Shown: positions 34,911 through 46,500 of the stretch, in pieces
Numbering within the stretch: position 1 is the first letter of the stretch
Layout of the letters: the number at the start of each line of letters is the position of its first letter
Source of the DNA: Rhyzopertha dominica
Lineage: Eukaryota > Arthropoda > Insecta > Coleoptera > Bostrichidae
Length of the DNA stretch: 64,000 bases
NCBI GenBank assembly: GCA_025024175.1
Contig: QCXZ01000137.1
Location: 67,084,680-67,148,679 of the forward strand
Direction: 5' to 3'
The notes under the pieces: model-generated
What the model was told of the DNA's origin: nothing
Seen by the model: only the letters and a program-made list of their open reading frames with translations
The model's database searches: none
Position numbers and translations under genes: made by a program

Positions 34911-37050
34911 AATTTCGGCAAATCGCTAAATTGTTTATGCAAGCCGAGAAAGGAATTAAAACATGAACAAAATTGAAGTAATGGTTGAAGAAGGAATGCC
35001 CAGTTAAAGTAAGCGGAGGTCAAATTCATAAGCTGCTGATGAAAACTAAGAAAAGAAAAGAAGAAACTTTACAAGAATATACATTAAAAATGCGAGCAAT
35101 TGGAAGTCGAGCAAATATTGAACCGGAAGCAATATTTGAGTACATAGTTGATAGTATAGAAGATGATCCGTTTAACAAAACAGTATTGTACGGCGCCAAT
35201 TTTTTTAGGAATTTAAGGAGAAGATGAAGCTATATTAAATTATCACAACAAAACAAAAAACAGGACAGACGACGTTTCAAGTAAACAGAACGAGCACATA
35301 TAGATAAATGTTACCGGTATGCAGAGAAGCGAAGCGAAACTGAATGAGTTATGTTGTAACAGCGGAGATACAGGACATAAATCGTGTGATTGTCCAGATT
35401 AAAAGTTGAGATGTACGAAGTGCTTTAATTGCAATAAGTTTGATCACGTTGCGAGCAACTGTCCAAAGGGAGATGGTTGCTAGTCGTGTTAATGTAATTT
35501 TCAGTAATAATACGGTAAAACTACAAGTGCAGGATTTGAGGATAAAGGCATTATTCGATACGAGAAGCGACGTGACGTGATAAGAGAAGACGTTTATAAC
35601 GACCATCTAAAAAGAATATCATTGACACGAAGGATTACGCGTTTGTCAGGAATTGGAGCAAGCGGAGTATATACCATGGGTCTGTTTAAAACGAAAGTGG
35701 TGCTAAATAACGAAGATTTTGAAGTGACTTGCCATGTATAGTACCTGAACATTTTTCGAAACAAGCCGCAATAATTGGCAATGAACTGCTGCGCCACGCC
35801 GAAGTTTTCATTAGATCAGATGGAATAATTCTACACAAATAAATAAACCTTGATAACAAGGACAAATTGGATTTGAATCATATCGAAGATCAAGAGATTA
35901 AGACGACTGTTAAGAATTTAGTTGAAACGCATAAGCCGCAGAATCTGTCGTTGAGATGAATATAATTAATTCTAAGCAACGAAGAGCCTGTTTATCAAAG
36001 CTCAAGACGTTTACCTTTACCAGAATGCAAAGAAGTGGATATGCAAACTAATGAATGGCAGAAGAATATGGTTTCATTAGACATGAGGCGCCACTAGATA
36101 TGTGGATCTTCGAAAGAACGAAGAAGAATTACAAGTATATTTTGCTAATCAATTAATTGATTGATTTACCAAATTCGCTTAGATACTGGGCAAATGCTGG
36201 AGAATTTGTTGCTCATTCAAAATACTTTTGGTAATCCCAGGAAAATCATCACCGATAGAGGTGGTGCTTTGGTTTCAAATGACTACAAGTAATTTTGTCA
36301 AGACGAGAACATTAATCACAGTTTAATTACAACTGGAGTACCACGGTGTAACGGATAAGCCGAAAGAATGATGGCGACGAGGACCGAAGCTCTGAAGAGA
36401 TAATCAACTGCAAATCCTGCTGAGTGGCACAAGCATATGTGGCACAACTGCAACATGCCATTAACTCCATACCTATAATAGCAGAACTAGCATTTCTCCA
36501 TTTAAACTCATGGTTGGAGTGAATTTAAAAAAGAAGGAGGATCAAGATGTATTAAAGATTTTGGAAGAAGGAGAGCGAAAAAAGAAGCATTGAGAAATGA
36601 TGCCAAATGAATGATAGAGAAGAAGAGACGAAAATCGCAAGAACTTTAACGCCCACAGAAAGGAAGCGAGGAAATAGAAATTTGGGGACATAGTGGCCAT
36701 CAAGCGAACACAGTTTTGGACGCAGAATAACCTGTTTCCCAAGTATTTAAGACCATACATAAAAAAAAATGTTAGGGCAAAGACAGATATGATGAGCAGA
36801 AGGTTGGAAGAGGAGAAGGACTGAACACTTCTTTGGTCACTGCCGCTTTTATGAAAATGTTGAATTCTTCAACAGGATCAGAGGAGGAGAACTATTTATC
36901 CGAGACGGATGAAACGCAGGAAGGCCGAGCTGTGGGAGTGAAAGATGAGGGTAGACAAAACAAGCGAGAAGGCAATAGACGTGACGGATGTCGATCTGAC
37001 GACGGGCCAGAGTACTATATTTCTCTGCGACGGGCCGAGTAATTTTTGAT
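34910..37050 (+). mobile_element. Ty3/gypsy retrotransposon, internally deleted
   Basis: Gag has IHKLLMKTKKRKEETLQEY (34985-35227). It is followed by two CCHC-type zinc knuckles in about 35350-35475 (CxxxGDTGHKSCDCP and CFNCNKFDHVASNCP). The protease active site reads ALFDTRSDV (about 35550) where DTGSD is expected. Reverse transcriptase and RNase H are absent. Integrase resumes at about 36180-36480 (FGNPRKIITDRGGAL, ITTGVPRCNG). A charged C-terminal frame (36833-37042) may be the end of pol. Stops and frameshifts are frequent. No LTRs identified. Confidence 0.8.
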
Positions 37051-37059
37051 TTTTTGAAG

Positions 37060-39105
37060 ATACTAGTCAAAGACGAGGACGCATTTCCAGTATGTTATTA
37101 TATTATCGTTTGTTCACAACTGCTCTGTTAACATTTGTGTTTGGTGATACCTGAAGTTATTGTACATTAATGTTTGTTAAAAAGTACAACTGTCACTTTG
37201 AATGGAGAAGGAATTCTCCACCCGATCCCATTTACATATTGATAGCCTTATTTTCAATAATTCTGATATTCCATTTCTGTTAGTAATTTATTAGTCAGAA
37301 TTCGTTTTTTGACGCTATCCAATGCATTACTTTCATATTTCCAAACAAACAATTATTTTCATTTGTTAGTGGCATTATTGATTATTGACAAAAAAATTAA
37401 TGAGCTACTTTACAAATTTTAAGTATGTGAACCTGTCGGCATATATATTATTTTTAATTGACTCATTTTTTTATTTAAGAATATATATTATAGTGTGTTC
37501 TATTTTTCCATAGCCTTCTAGCAGGTATATAAATAAAAAATAATTTTCTTAGAATGATAATAACAGAGCCAAGTGTGTGGCCGTTAAAAAAATACAACTT
37601 TGTTAGGTACATCTCGAAAATGTGGGACTTAAAAAATCTTAGTATAAGTACGTCACTGGATTCAAAATACAGATATCTATCAGAAATGCCATAAGTTTCA
37701 GATGTTGAGGTATGAAGAAATGTATAGTAACTAGAAATAAGTTAGCTATAGATTTAAAACAAAAGACGGTATAAAATGGAAATGATGCAGAACGTATAGA
37801 TGAGCAAGCTTGACACTTTTTCTGATGCTTACGCTAGCGCCCTAATCCGAAACTTTCGGCTCGACAATGTTGCCATACATATGAATTTTTAGCTAGACTT
37901 AATGATTTTTTCAGGCTAATGCATTGTTGCCTTATAGTATTTATTTAGTTCCACTATCTCTTGTGATATATTACTAATATAAGTGTATATTTACCTTTCT
38001 TGCCTCCAAAAATTGAAACTTCACCACAAAACATAAAAAAACAAGTCAACAAAATGTATTTTTTACCTTCAGCATCAACTTCTGCAGTAACAAAAGTAGC
38101 AAAATAATGTAGCTTAATGATACTTATTTATTATTGAGAGCAATTACATGGATATGATGCAATGGAATGGACCAAGGTTTGTCATAAGCAAACAATATAT
38201 AATTATTGATTAAGAGGCAGGGTAAGGTTGTGACAAATAGACTCTACCCAATAAAATTACTCAACTAACTACCAATTAAGTAATTAACATGCTTATTTCA
38301 GTTACTTTTCATGTTCAAAATAAATATTAATAGCTGTTGAGGAACAAGAAAAAGTACCTAATCAGATCCCAACTAAAACACTTTGAGTTCCAACTACATA
38401 TATTGCAGGGAACTTCACCAGGCTTATTAATTTACTAAAAATAAATAAAAATGTAATCGAGAACAGAAATTTTTCTATGTCGATATTCAAGTGTTTTAAA
38501 TAACTTATTACGATATGTTATTCCTTCATAAAATAACACCTTCATGCAACTTCTTCTCCGATTCTTTATTTGACCTACCATAAAATGCATGTAGCTATAG
38601 CTGTGTCTATTTCTTTAGAAAATCTCTTTATCTTACTGTAGAACTTTAAAAGCTGTATCTGTGGTTGTGCTACTGAAGTATCCAGTATCTTAATGAAAGT
38701 TCTCATTTAAATGATAGGTACCTACCTTACCATTGTTTATTTGCCACTGCATAATTAGAACAACCAAATACACTAGAAATACAGAACAAACTATGCCCAA
38801 AATAACAAACAAATATCAAAATCAAATAAATATTTATCATACAGCCGTTGTATGGCACCACTCTAGTTTACCAATTTTCATACCTATAACTCACATGTCA
38901 TATTTCCTTTTTCTTCTCTCTTAGTTCAACTCACAACAGAAAAGTAAGACAGTAATGTTGAAACTGCAACCCTATAGTGTTAATAGTTATGAAGATATCC
39001 TACAATTACACGAAAATAAGATATGCTGCACACAAAAAAGTATAATAAAAGAAATACTAGTTGTAACTGAATATTTAATTAGAATATAAACTAAAATGTT
39101 AAATA
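37060..39105. other. no recognisable gene
   Basis: AT-rich DNA between the gypsy remnant and TRAPPC1. No family-like frame; the right part should include the TRAPPC1 3' untranslated region. A TTTATT at about 38739 could be its inverse poly(A) signal, but this is speculative. Confidence 0.35.
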
Positions 39106-39109
39106 AAAT

Positions 39110-39235
39110 TTACAGAGCTTTTAGATATGCTGGGCTCTGCTTGATGAAAGCATCCAATTTCATTTTAAACAATTCAGATTTTATAGGTTCGTTTAAGTTC
39201 ACCAAAGGATTCTTAACTACATATTCCACATAAAT
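39110..39235 (-). CDS. TRAPPC1: TRAPPC1 exon 3 with stop
   Basis: 41 codons plus [20 protein letters not shown] to YLKAL, after acceptor TTGTTACAG. Confidence 0.95.
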   Translation of the reverse strand: MYVEYVVKNPLVNLNEPIKSELFKMKLDAFIKQSPAYLKAL

Positions 39236-39655
39236 CTGTAACAATTATTTAAATTGTACGTACAGCTCCCTAAAAAATATAGAACAATTTTACCTGACTG
39301 TAAATCTGTTGTAACAGTTCTCTAACGTCTTGTGCATTATTGTCAGTATTTAAAACGAACTTCAACCCTGATGGAGTCTCTAGAAAATGTAATGTGTACT
39401 TTGATGTTCTGTAAAACAGAAAGCCTTCTTTGGTGTCCGTGGGAGATATCTTGTTAACAAAAGACTTTATTGAAAATAACATTCCATACATTAGTTTCGC
39501 TTCCTGTAAAAAAAAAACTTGCGGTATNTCCCCAATTGGATTTTTTGTATACGAACCTCTTCTCTAGTCATTCCAGATTGCCGAAGTCTATTCCATTCGT
39601 GATAGTATAATAACGTACCATTTTTATCAAATATGTAAATATTGTACACTGTCAT
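39110..39655 (-). CDS. TRAPPC1: trafficking protein particle complex subunit 1
   Basis: TRAPPC1 (yeast Bet5) is a small longin-fold subunit of the TRAPP complexes, which act as Rab1 exchange factors and tethers at the endoplasmic reticulum-Golgi interface. Three exons join in frame: 39557-39655, 39294-39503 and 39110-39235 (99, 210 and 126 bp), giving 144 residues against about 145 for the vertebrate protein. It starts [20 protein letters not shown]. The most conserved core follows: [18 protein letters not shown] and [13 protein letters not shown]. It ends [13 protein letters not shown]. Introns are 53 and 58 bp with GT-AG ends. The gene is divergent from Drosha with 485 bp between start codons, so they probably share a promoter. 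Family and structure are clear; only the untranslated ends are unknown. Confidence 0.97.
39294..39503 (-). CDS. TRAPPC1: TRAPPC1 exon 2
   Basis: 70 codons, EAKLMYGM to QQIYSQ, flanked by TTTACAG and GTAAAA. The adjacent intron holds an N at 39528. Confidence 0.95.
39557..39655 (-). CDS. TRAPPC1: TRAPPC1 exon 1
   Basis: 33 codons, ending ...GMTREE at donor GTTCGT. Phase 0. Confidence 0.95.
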
Positions 39656-40140
39656 AACGTTTACATTAATGTGTGTGACAAATAAAGTTTACGTTTACCC
39701 AGTTTGCGTTTTATTAGAGGTTAAGTTTGACAGATGTTCTATGATGACGCGATGACGCAGAACAATTGACAAAGCAATGCTGCCACATGTAAAGTTGTCA
39801 GTTTTAAAACCTTTTGGGATAATTTTGCACACAATACGTATAAATTGTCTAAATATATTGATATCAAAAGACGGGGCTGAGCTAAAAATTATTATCTATT
39901 GCTTAATAATTTGAAATACTTGTCTCGAAAATCGAAACAAGTAAACGATTTGGCAATAATGCACATAAGGCAATAGGAATAGGACAGATGTAAACAAAAC
40001 TGTGAACCACAGTACAAACGTGCTATACCTACCTACCCATATTATAGTTGTTTACTATCTAATCCGGTTAATTGTGTAGTGAAAATGTAAATTATTGGTG
40101 CAACAATTTAATTGCATAGTATATAGCATAAAAGTTCCTA
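39656..40140. promoter_or_regulatory. bidirectional TRAPPC1-Drosha intergenic region
   Basis: Only 485 bp separate the two start codons, so core promoters and both 5' untranslated regions must fit here unless there are remote non-coding exons. No canonical TATA box is obvious for either direction. A start-stop ATGTAA at 40085-40090 lies about 50 nt before the Drosha ATG and would be a minimal upstream ORF if included in the transcript. Confidence 0.6.
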
Positions 40141-40589
40141 ATGGCAGGCCAAGACCCTAACCAATGGTTTTACCATCCTAGCTATCCACCCCCTCAGTTA
40201 TCAAACAATTATCCACCTTATTATTATGGTAATAGTAATAGTAATCCAAGGTATCCTCCTCAACCAGTACCTCAACATAGCCCTCTGCCTCCTTTTAATT
40301 ACCCTCCTCCAATTTACCAGTACCCACCGCAGTACCCCAGTTATGTACAGCCCGCCAATTCTTACACCTATCCCACTAACTATCACTCTTGGGATCAGAC
40401 TTCTTGTGGTACATCTGTAGGGGGAAGTTCGTCGGCCAGTAGTGATCGATACTATAACTATAATGAAGAACTTGAATCGTTCAGGAAAGCTACTTCAAAA
40501 AAATCTTTGCAGTATGATGATCGTGGACAAAGCAGGACAAACAGTAGGGCCAGGAGTAGATCTCGGGAACGTAATAGAAAGAGAACAAG
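40141..40589 (+). CDS. drosha: Drosha exon 1: proline-rich N-terminus
   Basis: Codons 1-149 plus two bases. Starts [19 protein letters not shown], rich in Pro/Tyr/Asn, then Ser, then an RS stretch ([16 protein letters not shown]). No signal peptide; a low-complexity nuclear tail typical of the family. Donor AAG|GTAAGC. The ATG has G at +4. Confidence 0.93.
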
Positions 40590-43500
40590 GTAAGCATATT
40601 CATATTACTTATTGGGTTATACAGGGTGTTTTTTTAATTGAATGCTAATACTGAAGGGAGTTAATCTTTGAAAGATTTCAAGAACAAAGCTTCATACCGG
40701 TTTTCTATAAATGATTCATGCATCCAGGACGCTTATGGAAATTATCGATTAAATCAATTTGCCGCCTCTCAGGAAAGTGATGTAAACTTGTCATCTGTCG
40801 ATTTTTGAATTATTTGATATATTTTAATATGAGAAAACACCTGGGAGTGTGTATTTTCAACATATTCTGTAGTGTTTTGTGGGATAATTAACTTTGAGAT
40901 TGCGGAAAGCTCACATTTCGAAGCTGTGGTGTGACATTGATCTCCAACCTTCAATACTATCACCGTGCATATTGTAGCTTGGCAGCACTTACAAAAAGGC
41001 GGCACAAAAAATTCAGAAATCAACGCCGCCCATGTTTCATGAAACATTTATAGAAGCCCTGTATAAACATGGGTCCGCAATCACATAAATAACAGGATGT
41101 TGAAAAAAAAAGTAATTTCTTTTAATATTCGCAAAAATGAATTTAGATTTTAAAATGCATGTCTATGCTGTGCTGTCTGCACCTCAACCAACTGCAGATA
41201 GATCTATTTCGCTGTCATTACAGCTCATCAGTGCAGTTTAGGTCTAGTGCTAAGTATGCATAGGTTTGGTTCTTTTTCATGTACGATTTCTATTTACTTC
41301 CACCAGTGGCGTCTCCACTAACATGTACCATATTTTTTGGCAAAAAATGATATGCCACTGGTTTTTTAATATTGATATTTTTTCGAGAGCAACAGTTATT
41401 TTTTAACAAATAAAAATTCTTCACTTTTTTAAGACTGACTAACGGATTAGGAATAAAAATTAAAAACATTTTTAGATGCTTGTTGCTAATACAGCATTAG
41501 CTCATAGGTATGTTTTTAAAAAATATGTATATAGTAGGCTAGAAACACCTGTTGACTTTTTTATTTGATGTTGACTTGAAATGCGGATAAATATCCAGTC
41601 CTATTAGTAAATCTCCAGCAAAATTGGTACAGTTCACAAATATTGAATTAGCAGATTTGCACTACATGTATAATCTAACTGATCGGAATTCACAAGATAT
41701 ATACACACTTTATTTGACCGCCATGCACCTTTATGTATAAAAATAAACCAACTAAAACTAATTTACATAAGCCATACATCACTTCAACATCAAATGGATG
41801 TTAAAGGAAAAACATAAAGCATATAAAAAATACATATCAAATAAGACTTAACAAACAAGCGTTATTACATGGAAATTAGAATTTACGTGAACTCTGCCAT
41901 AAACGTGAAAAGGATGCTTATATAATATATACCTTGAAAAATGCTAGAAATAACCTTAACATACTGGGGTCGGTTGAGGCAGTGGGGAATCCATACCAAA
42001 GTTAAAGGTACGTATAGTAAATTAATAGAACTTTACTACCTGGAAAAAATTAATGAGTACTTTTTGCACACTGCCAGTGCTGGTTAGTCTCTCAAGACAC
42101 ACTGGATTTTTATTCACAAAACGTTTTAGTCAACTGTAAAAAAAAATGTAAAAAAATGACATGAATAAAGCACTAAAATCAGTATGAAGAAATGCTCGCG
42201 GTGAAGAAGGCATTTTGTAAACGACATATTTAACGAGTAGTTTCACAGCAGTGAAAATTAAACAATATTTAAAACAGTAAATTGATCCATCAATTTGGAG
42301 TTTTGATTTAATAGAAGTTATTAAAAAATCAATGTCTTCTCCACTTTATATATTAATTGGTAGCACGCTTTCATCCTTAAATGGCCATCGTCAGTGCCTT
42401 ATACAATTATTGTGAAAAAATACTTACTATGGGGAAACAGAAATTAATTTTGATAGAAGTCAAAAACAGCTATCTAGACTTTAAAGTTATCAGTGTAGGT
42501 TGCGCATTTGCAGGAAGTCGCTAACATTATGACTGAATATAGAACAAATTATTTAAAATGGGTGATTTAAAATTTTGAATTTTATTTAAAACTGTAACAC
42601 ATTGGTTATTTGAAATTTAGTAAATCCCTAAAATTTCTCAAAAGTGATTTTGGTGATTTGTTGTAAAATTGTAAAATTTGTACATTATCCAAACTGGTAG
42701 AGTGCTTATTAAGCAATAAGTGGTTAGCCAAGGTGGAATTTGTTGCTACTACATCAGTGTTCTTATATTTTTGAAATTGTTTGAGATGTTCCTTAGCTCG
42801 AACCATCAAAGATCTCTCAGTTTGTCCCCATACATTGCAGTACAATCATTGCAAGTAGATCTGTAAACACCGGAAGGATTTATGGGTTGAATTTTATCTT
42901 TCTTGTGGACTAACTGGGATGAGATAAAAATAATTTGGAGATATTTACTAAAACTAGACCAATAAACCTAAGTGAATTCCAATTATTTTCTTTTTGATCT
43001 GAAACAATAGTAGTATGAAATGAAAACTTAAATTTTGTTANGTATTTAAGATATAATTTTTCTTTTAAATAATTTAGAACATTATTATTATAAGCAATTT
43101 GTAAAATAATGCCAAATTCATTTTCAAAAGCCATATAGGAAAGAGATATTTTAGAAAGAACTAAAGACAGCTAATTTATGTTGGTAAGGATGGAAAGAAT
43201 TGTAGGAAATAATCTGACCTGTATATGTTGGTTTTCCAAAAATTTCGAAAGTAAGGTGTGGATATGATTGGATATGTTTAGTTAACAAATCCAGAAAAAA
43301 GATGCTGCTGTTTATTTCTTTTTTATGACTGAAATTTATAGAAGGATGTAATGAATTACTAAAAGAAAGAAAATTAATGAGATCCGCTTACGAATAGGAG
43401 CAAGGTTGAATATTTGACTTAGTTTTATTTTTTTTGACATTTTTATTTAAAATTGAATTTATTCATGGTATTAAAAGGTTTTTAACTTCATGATTTAGAT

Positions 43501-46500
43501 TTTCAGGAATAGCATATCAATCAGCCGCAAATAAATCATTAATGTTAATATTTTTGGCTGGAATAAATTTCACTCCCTCGTTTAATAGTTATGTTCTTCA
43601 TTGGAAAAACTAGATTTTAACAAATTTAAGACCCTAGAATGAAAATTAAAAGGTTGGAAACTGCCAGATGTTTTGTGTGAAGTAGAGTGAACTCTAAATG
43701 AAGGTTTATTTATGTAGTTTATGAAATCTGTATGTTACAGGTTTAAAGACATTGCAATTGGAAAAATGTATATTCTGATTATTTGAAGACAATGAATGAT
43801 TGAAACCATACCTTGGAGATTTAGAATGGTTGGAGACTGTGCAAACTACGTACGTAACAATATCTCGTAACGTATGTTCCAAATTTTGAAATTCAATATG
43901 ATGAAGTGAAGCAGTAAGTTTAAAATACAGAAACTTTAAATAAATCTTGATTGAATTAAAGTGTTTGTAGTGAGCCTTCACTTTAGTCTTCGTCCACCTT
44001 TTCTGGGCTGTTCTTAAGGCTACTTGAGCTGCTACACTTTTTGACCGGATTTTGATTGCAACAAAAGTCCCCAATAAATATTGTTTTATGCAGGATTGGA
44101 CAAACCGTATTTTCAATAAGAGTTGTTTTCGTCCCCATAAGTATTTCAAATAATTCAAATCCACCTCACTAGCTTCATTTAAAACAGTAAACTGATCCGT
44201 CAATGTGGAGTTTTGATTTAATAGGAATTATTCAAAAATCAATGTCTTCTCCAGTTAATTGAATACTAATTGTCAGAGCGCATTCGGCCTTAAATACTCA
44301 TTATCAGTGCCTTATACAATTATTATGAAAAAATACAAACTATAGGGAAACAGAAATTAATTTTGATAGAAGTCAAAATGAAATTCCGAATTTTAGCTCA
44401 CCTATTGTAAATAATTTGTTCAATATTCAATCATAATGTTGGTGACTTCCTGCAACTGCACAACCTACACTGATAAGTTTAAATTCTAGATAATTGTTTT
44501 CATTTTTTGACTTCTATCAAAATTAATTTCTTTTTCCCCATAGTATGTATTTTTTCATAATAATTGTATAAGGCACTGACGATGGCCATTTAAGGGTGAA
44601 AGCGCTCTGCCAATTAATATTTAATAAAGTGGAGAAAACATTGATGTTTGATAATTTCTATTAAACAATATTTAGATGTAAATGCTATTATTCCGGTTAT
44701 TCACAGTTATATTCATAATAAAATAGAAATCGAAATGCAAAGTAGAAATCCATTATCTTTGGTATATTTTTAATGATTGCAGCGTGATATAAATATATTA
44801 AATATTCATTGCTGAAGAAAGTCATCCCTATCATTGTTGAGCTGCACGGCCCATGACCTACATATTATGTGAAGTTCTAACAAAAGTTCAAAAATACAAG
44901 GAACTGGCCACTCTCAAAGTGAGTTCGCTGATCTGTCAAATTCAGATGGAGCTGTATGTCATAAGTTAAAGTTCCTTAAAAAGTTTTATGGCAGATAGGA
45001 TAAGCTTGTGATATAGCTTCTAATTAGTATGATTTCCCAAACAAAAATACTAAACTATTTTAATTTTTTTATTTCACAGTTTTAATACACTGTGTGAACT
45101 AAACTAATTATTTTGTTTAAAATTATAGATCGAGATCTCGAACAAAATCACCAAATTATAGAAACAGTAGACCGTACAGTAACTATAGTAGGAGGTATAA
45201 AGAAGACAAAGTGTGTGATAGATCACGTAGAGAGGAACAATCTAGCACTAGGTTAAAACGGCCCGTTCACACAACTGAACGAGATGAGTTATTATCTCAG
45301 TGGAGGAAAAATTATTGCTCTACTTCTGAAGAGGTGTCCAGTAAAATCAAAGAGTTATCCAGTATCCAGGAAGATGAGGTTTTTGAAAAGGAGAAAAAGA
45401 TATGGACAAGGTCAACCCCTGCCGATTTATATTATCGCAGAAAGGATGATAATCCCAAGGTTGTAATAGCTACAGAAAGATTGAAAAACCTGTGTGATAC
45501 ATTTAACGAAACACTCGTGTTGAGAGCTCAAAAGATCAACGAGAAAAAGCCGAAGTATGAGCCGCCACCCAGAAAGAATCGAGCTAGGCTTTGTAAACAT
45601 AAAAGTGAGTAAAGTTTTGTTGAAATTACACTGTTTAATTTTTTAATGCATTGGTCAATTCATCTGCTTTTTATGAGTTGTGTCTCATTCCTATTTGGAC
45701 TCATCAGGTGAAAATATGGAATGACTTGACAACACTGATTACACTGGAGGCTTTTGCTCTCTTTGGACGTTTGTTTAATCTTCTTAAAGGTTTGCCAGTG
45801 ATTTTTTTTAATACTTAGGAACTTACAAGGCATGCAGTTTGCAGTAGTCCAACACAAAAGCCTGTAAGGTACAAGTTTCCCTTTTTTCAGATGATAGCCT
45901 TTTTAATCTTTTTTAATACATGTCTTCACTGAAAAAGTCTTCATTATTTTATCAAAAGATCGACACTTTGTAGACGAATTATCCCGATATGTTTCTGTTT
46001 TCTGATTATTTTGAATTCATCTTTATACTTTATTCAAATTGTAATTTCTTTTCTCATTTAATTTTTTTCTGTTGTGCAGGTTTTGTATTTGTAAGCCTTA
46101 AAATTAACATTTCTTTGTTTTTTTTACAAAGATACTTTTTCCTTAACTTCATCTCATTTCTTGCACTGTATTAAAGGAAATCTATCATCAGCAAATGACA
46201 AAATATGAAATGCTGTTTTACTTTTTATCGACACAAAGTCCTGTGTATCATTTAAATACATTCTATTTTTATGATTCACTACATAATGTAAATACAACTA
46301 TTTCTCTTAAGTAAAGTGGAATTCTTATTCAAAACTAAAATGAGAGTACTAATTTTATTTCTGTTATGAAATATGTAGCAACTTTTACATAATTTGAATG
46401 TTTTCCAAATTTACCTATTTGTGAATTTTTGTGTCACACGAGTAAATATGTGTTACGTGAATTTATCCAACGCTTGAAATATGTGTACATAATTTTAATT

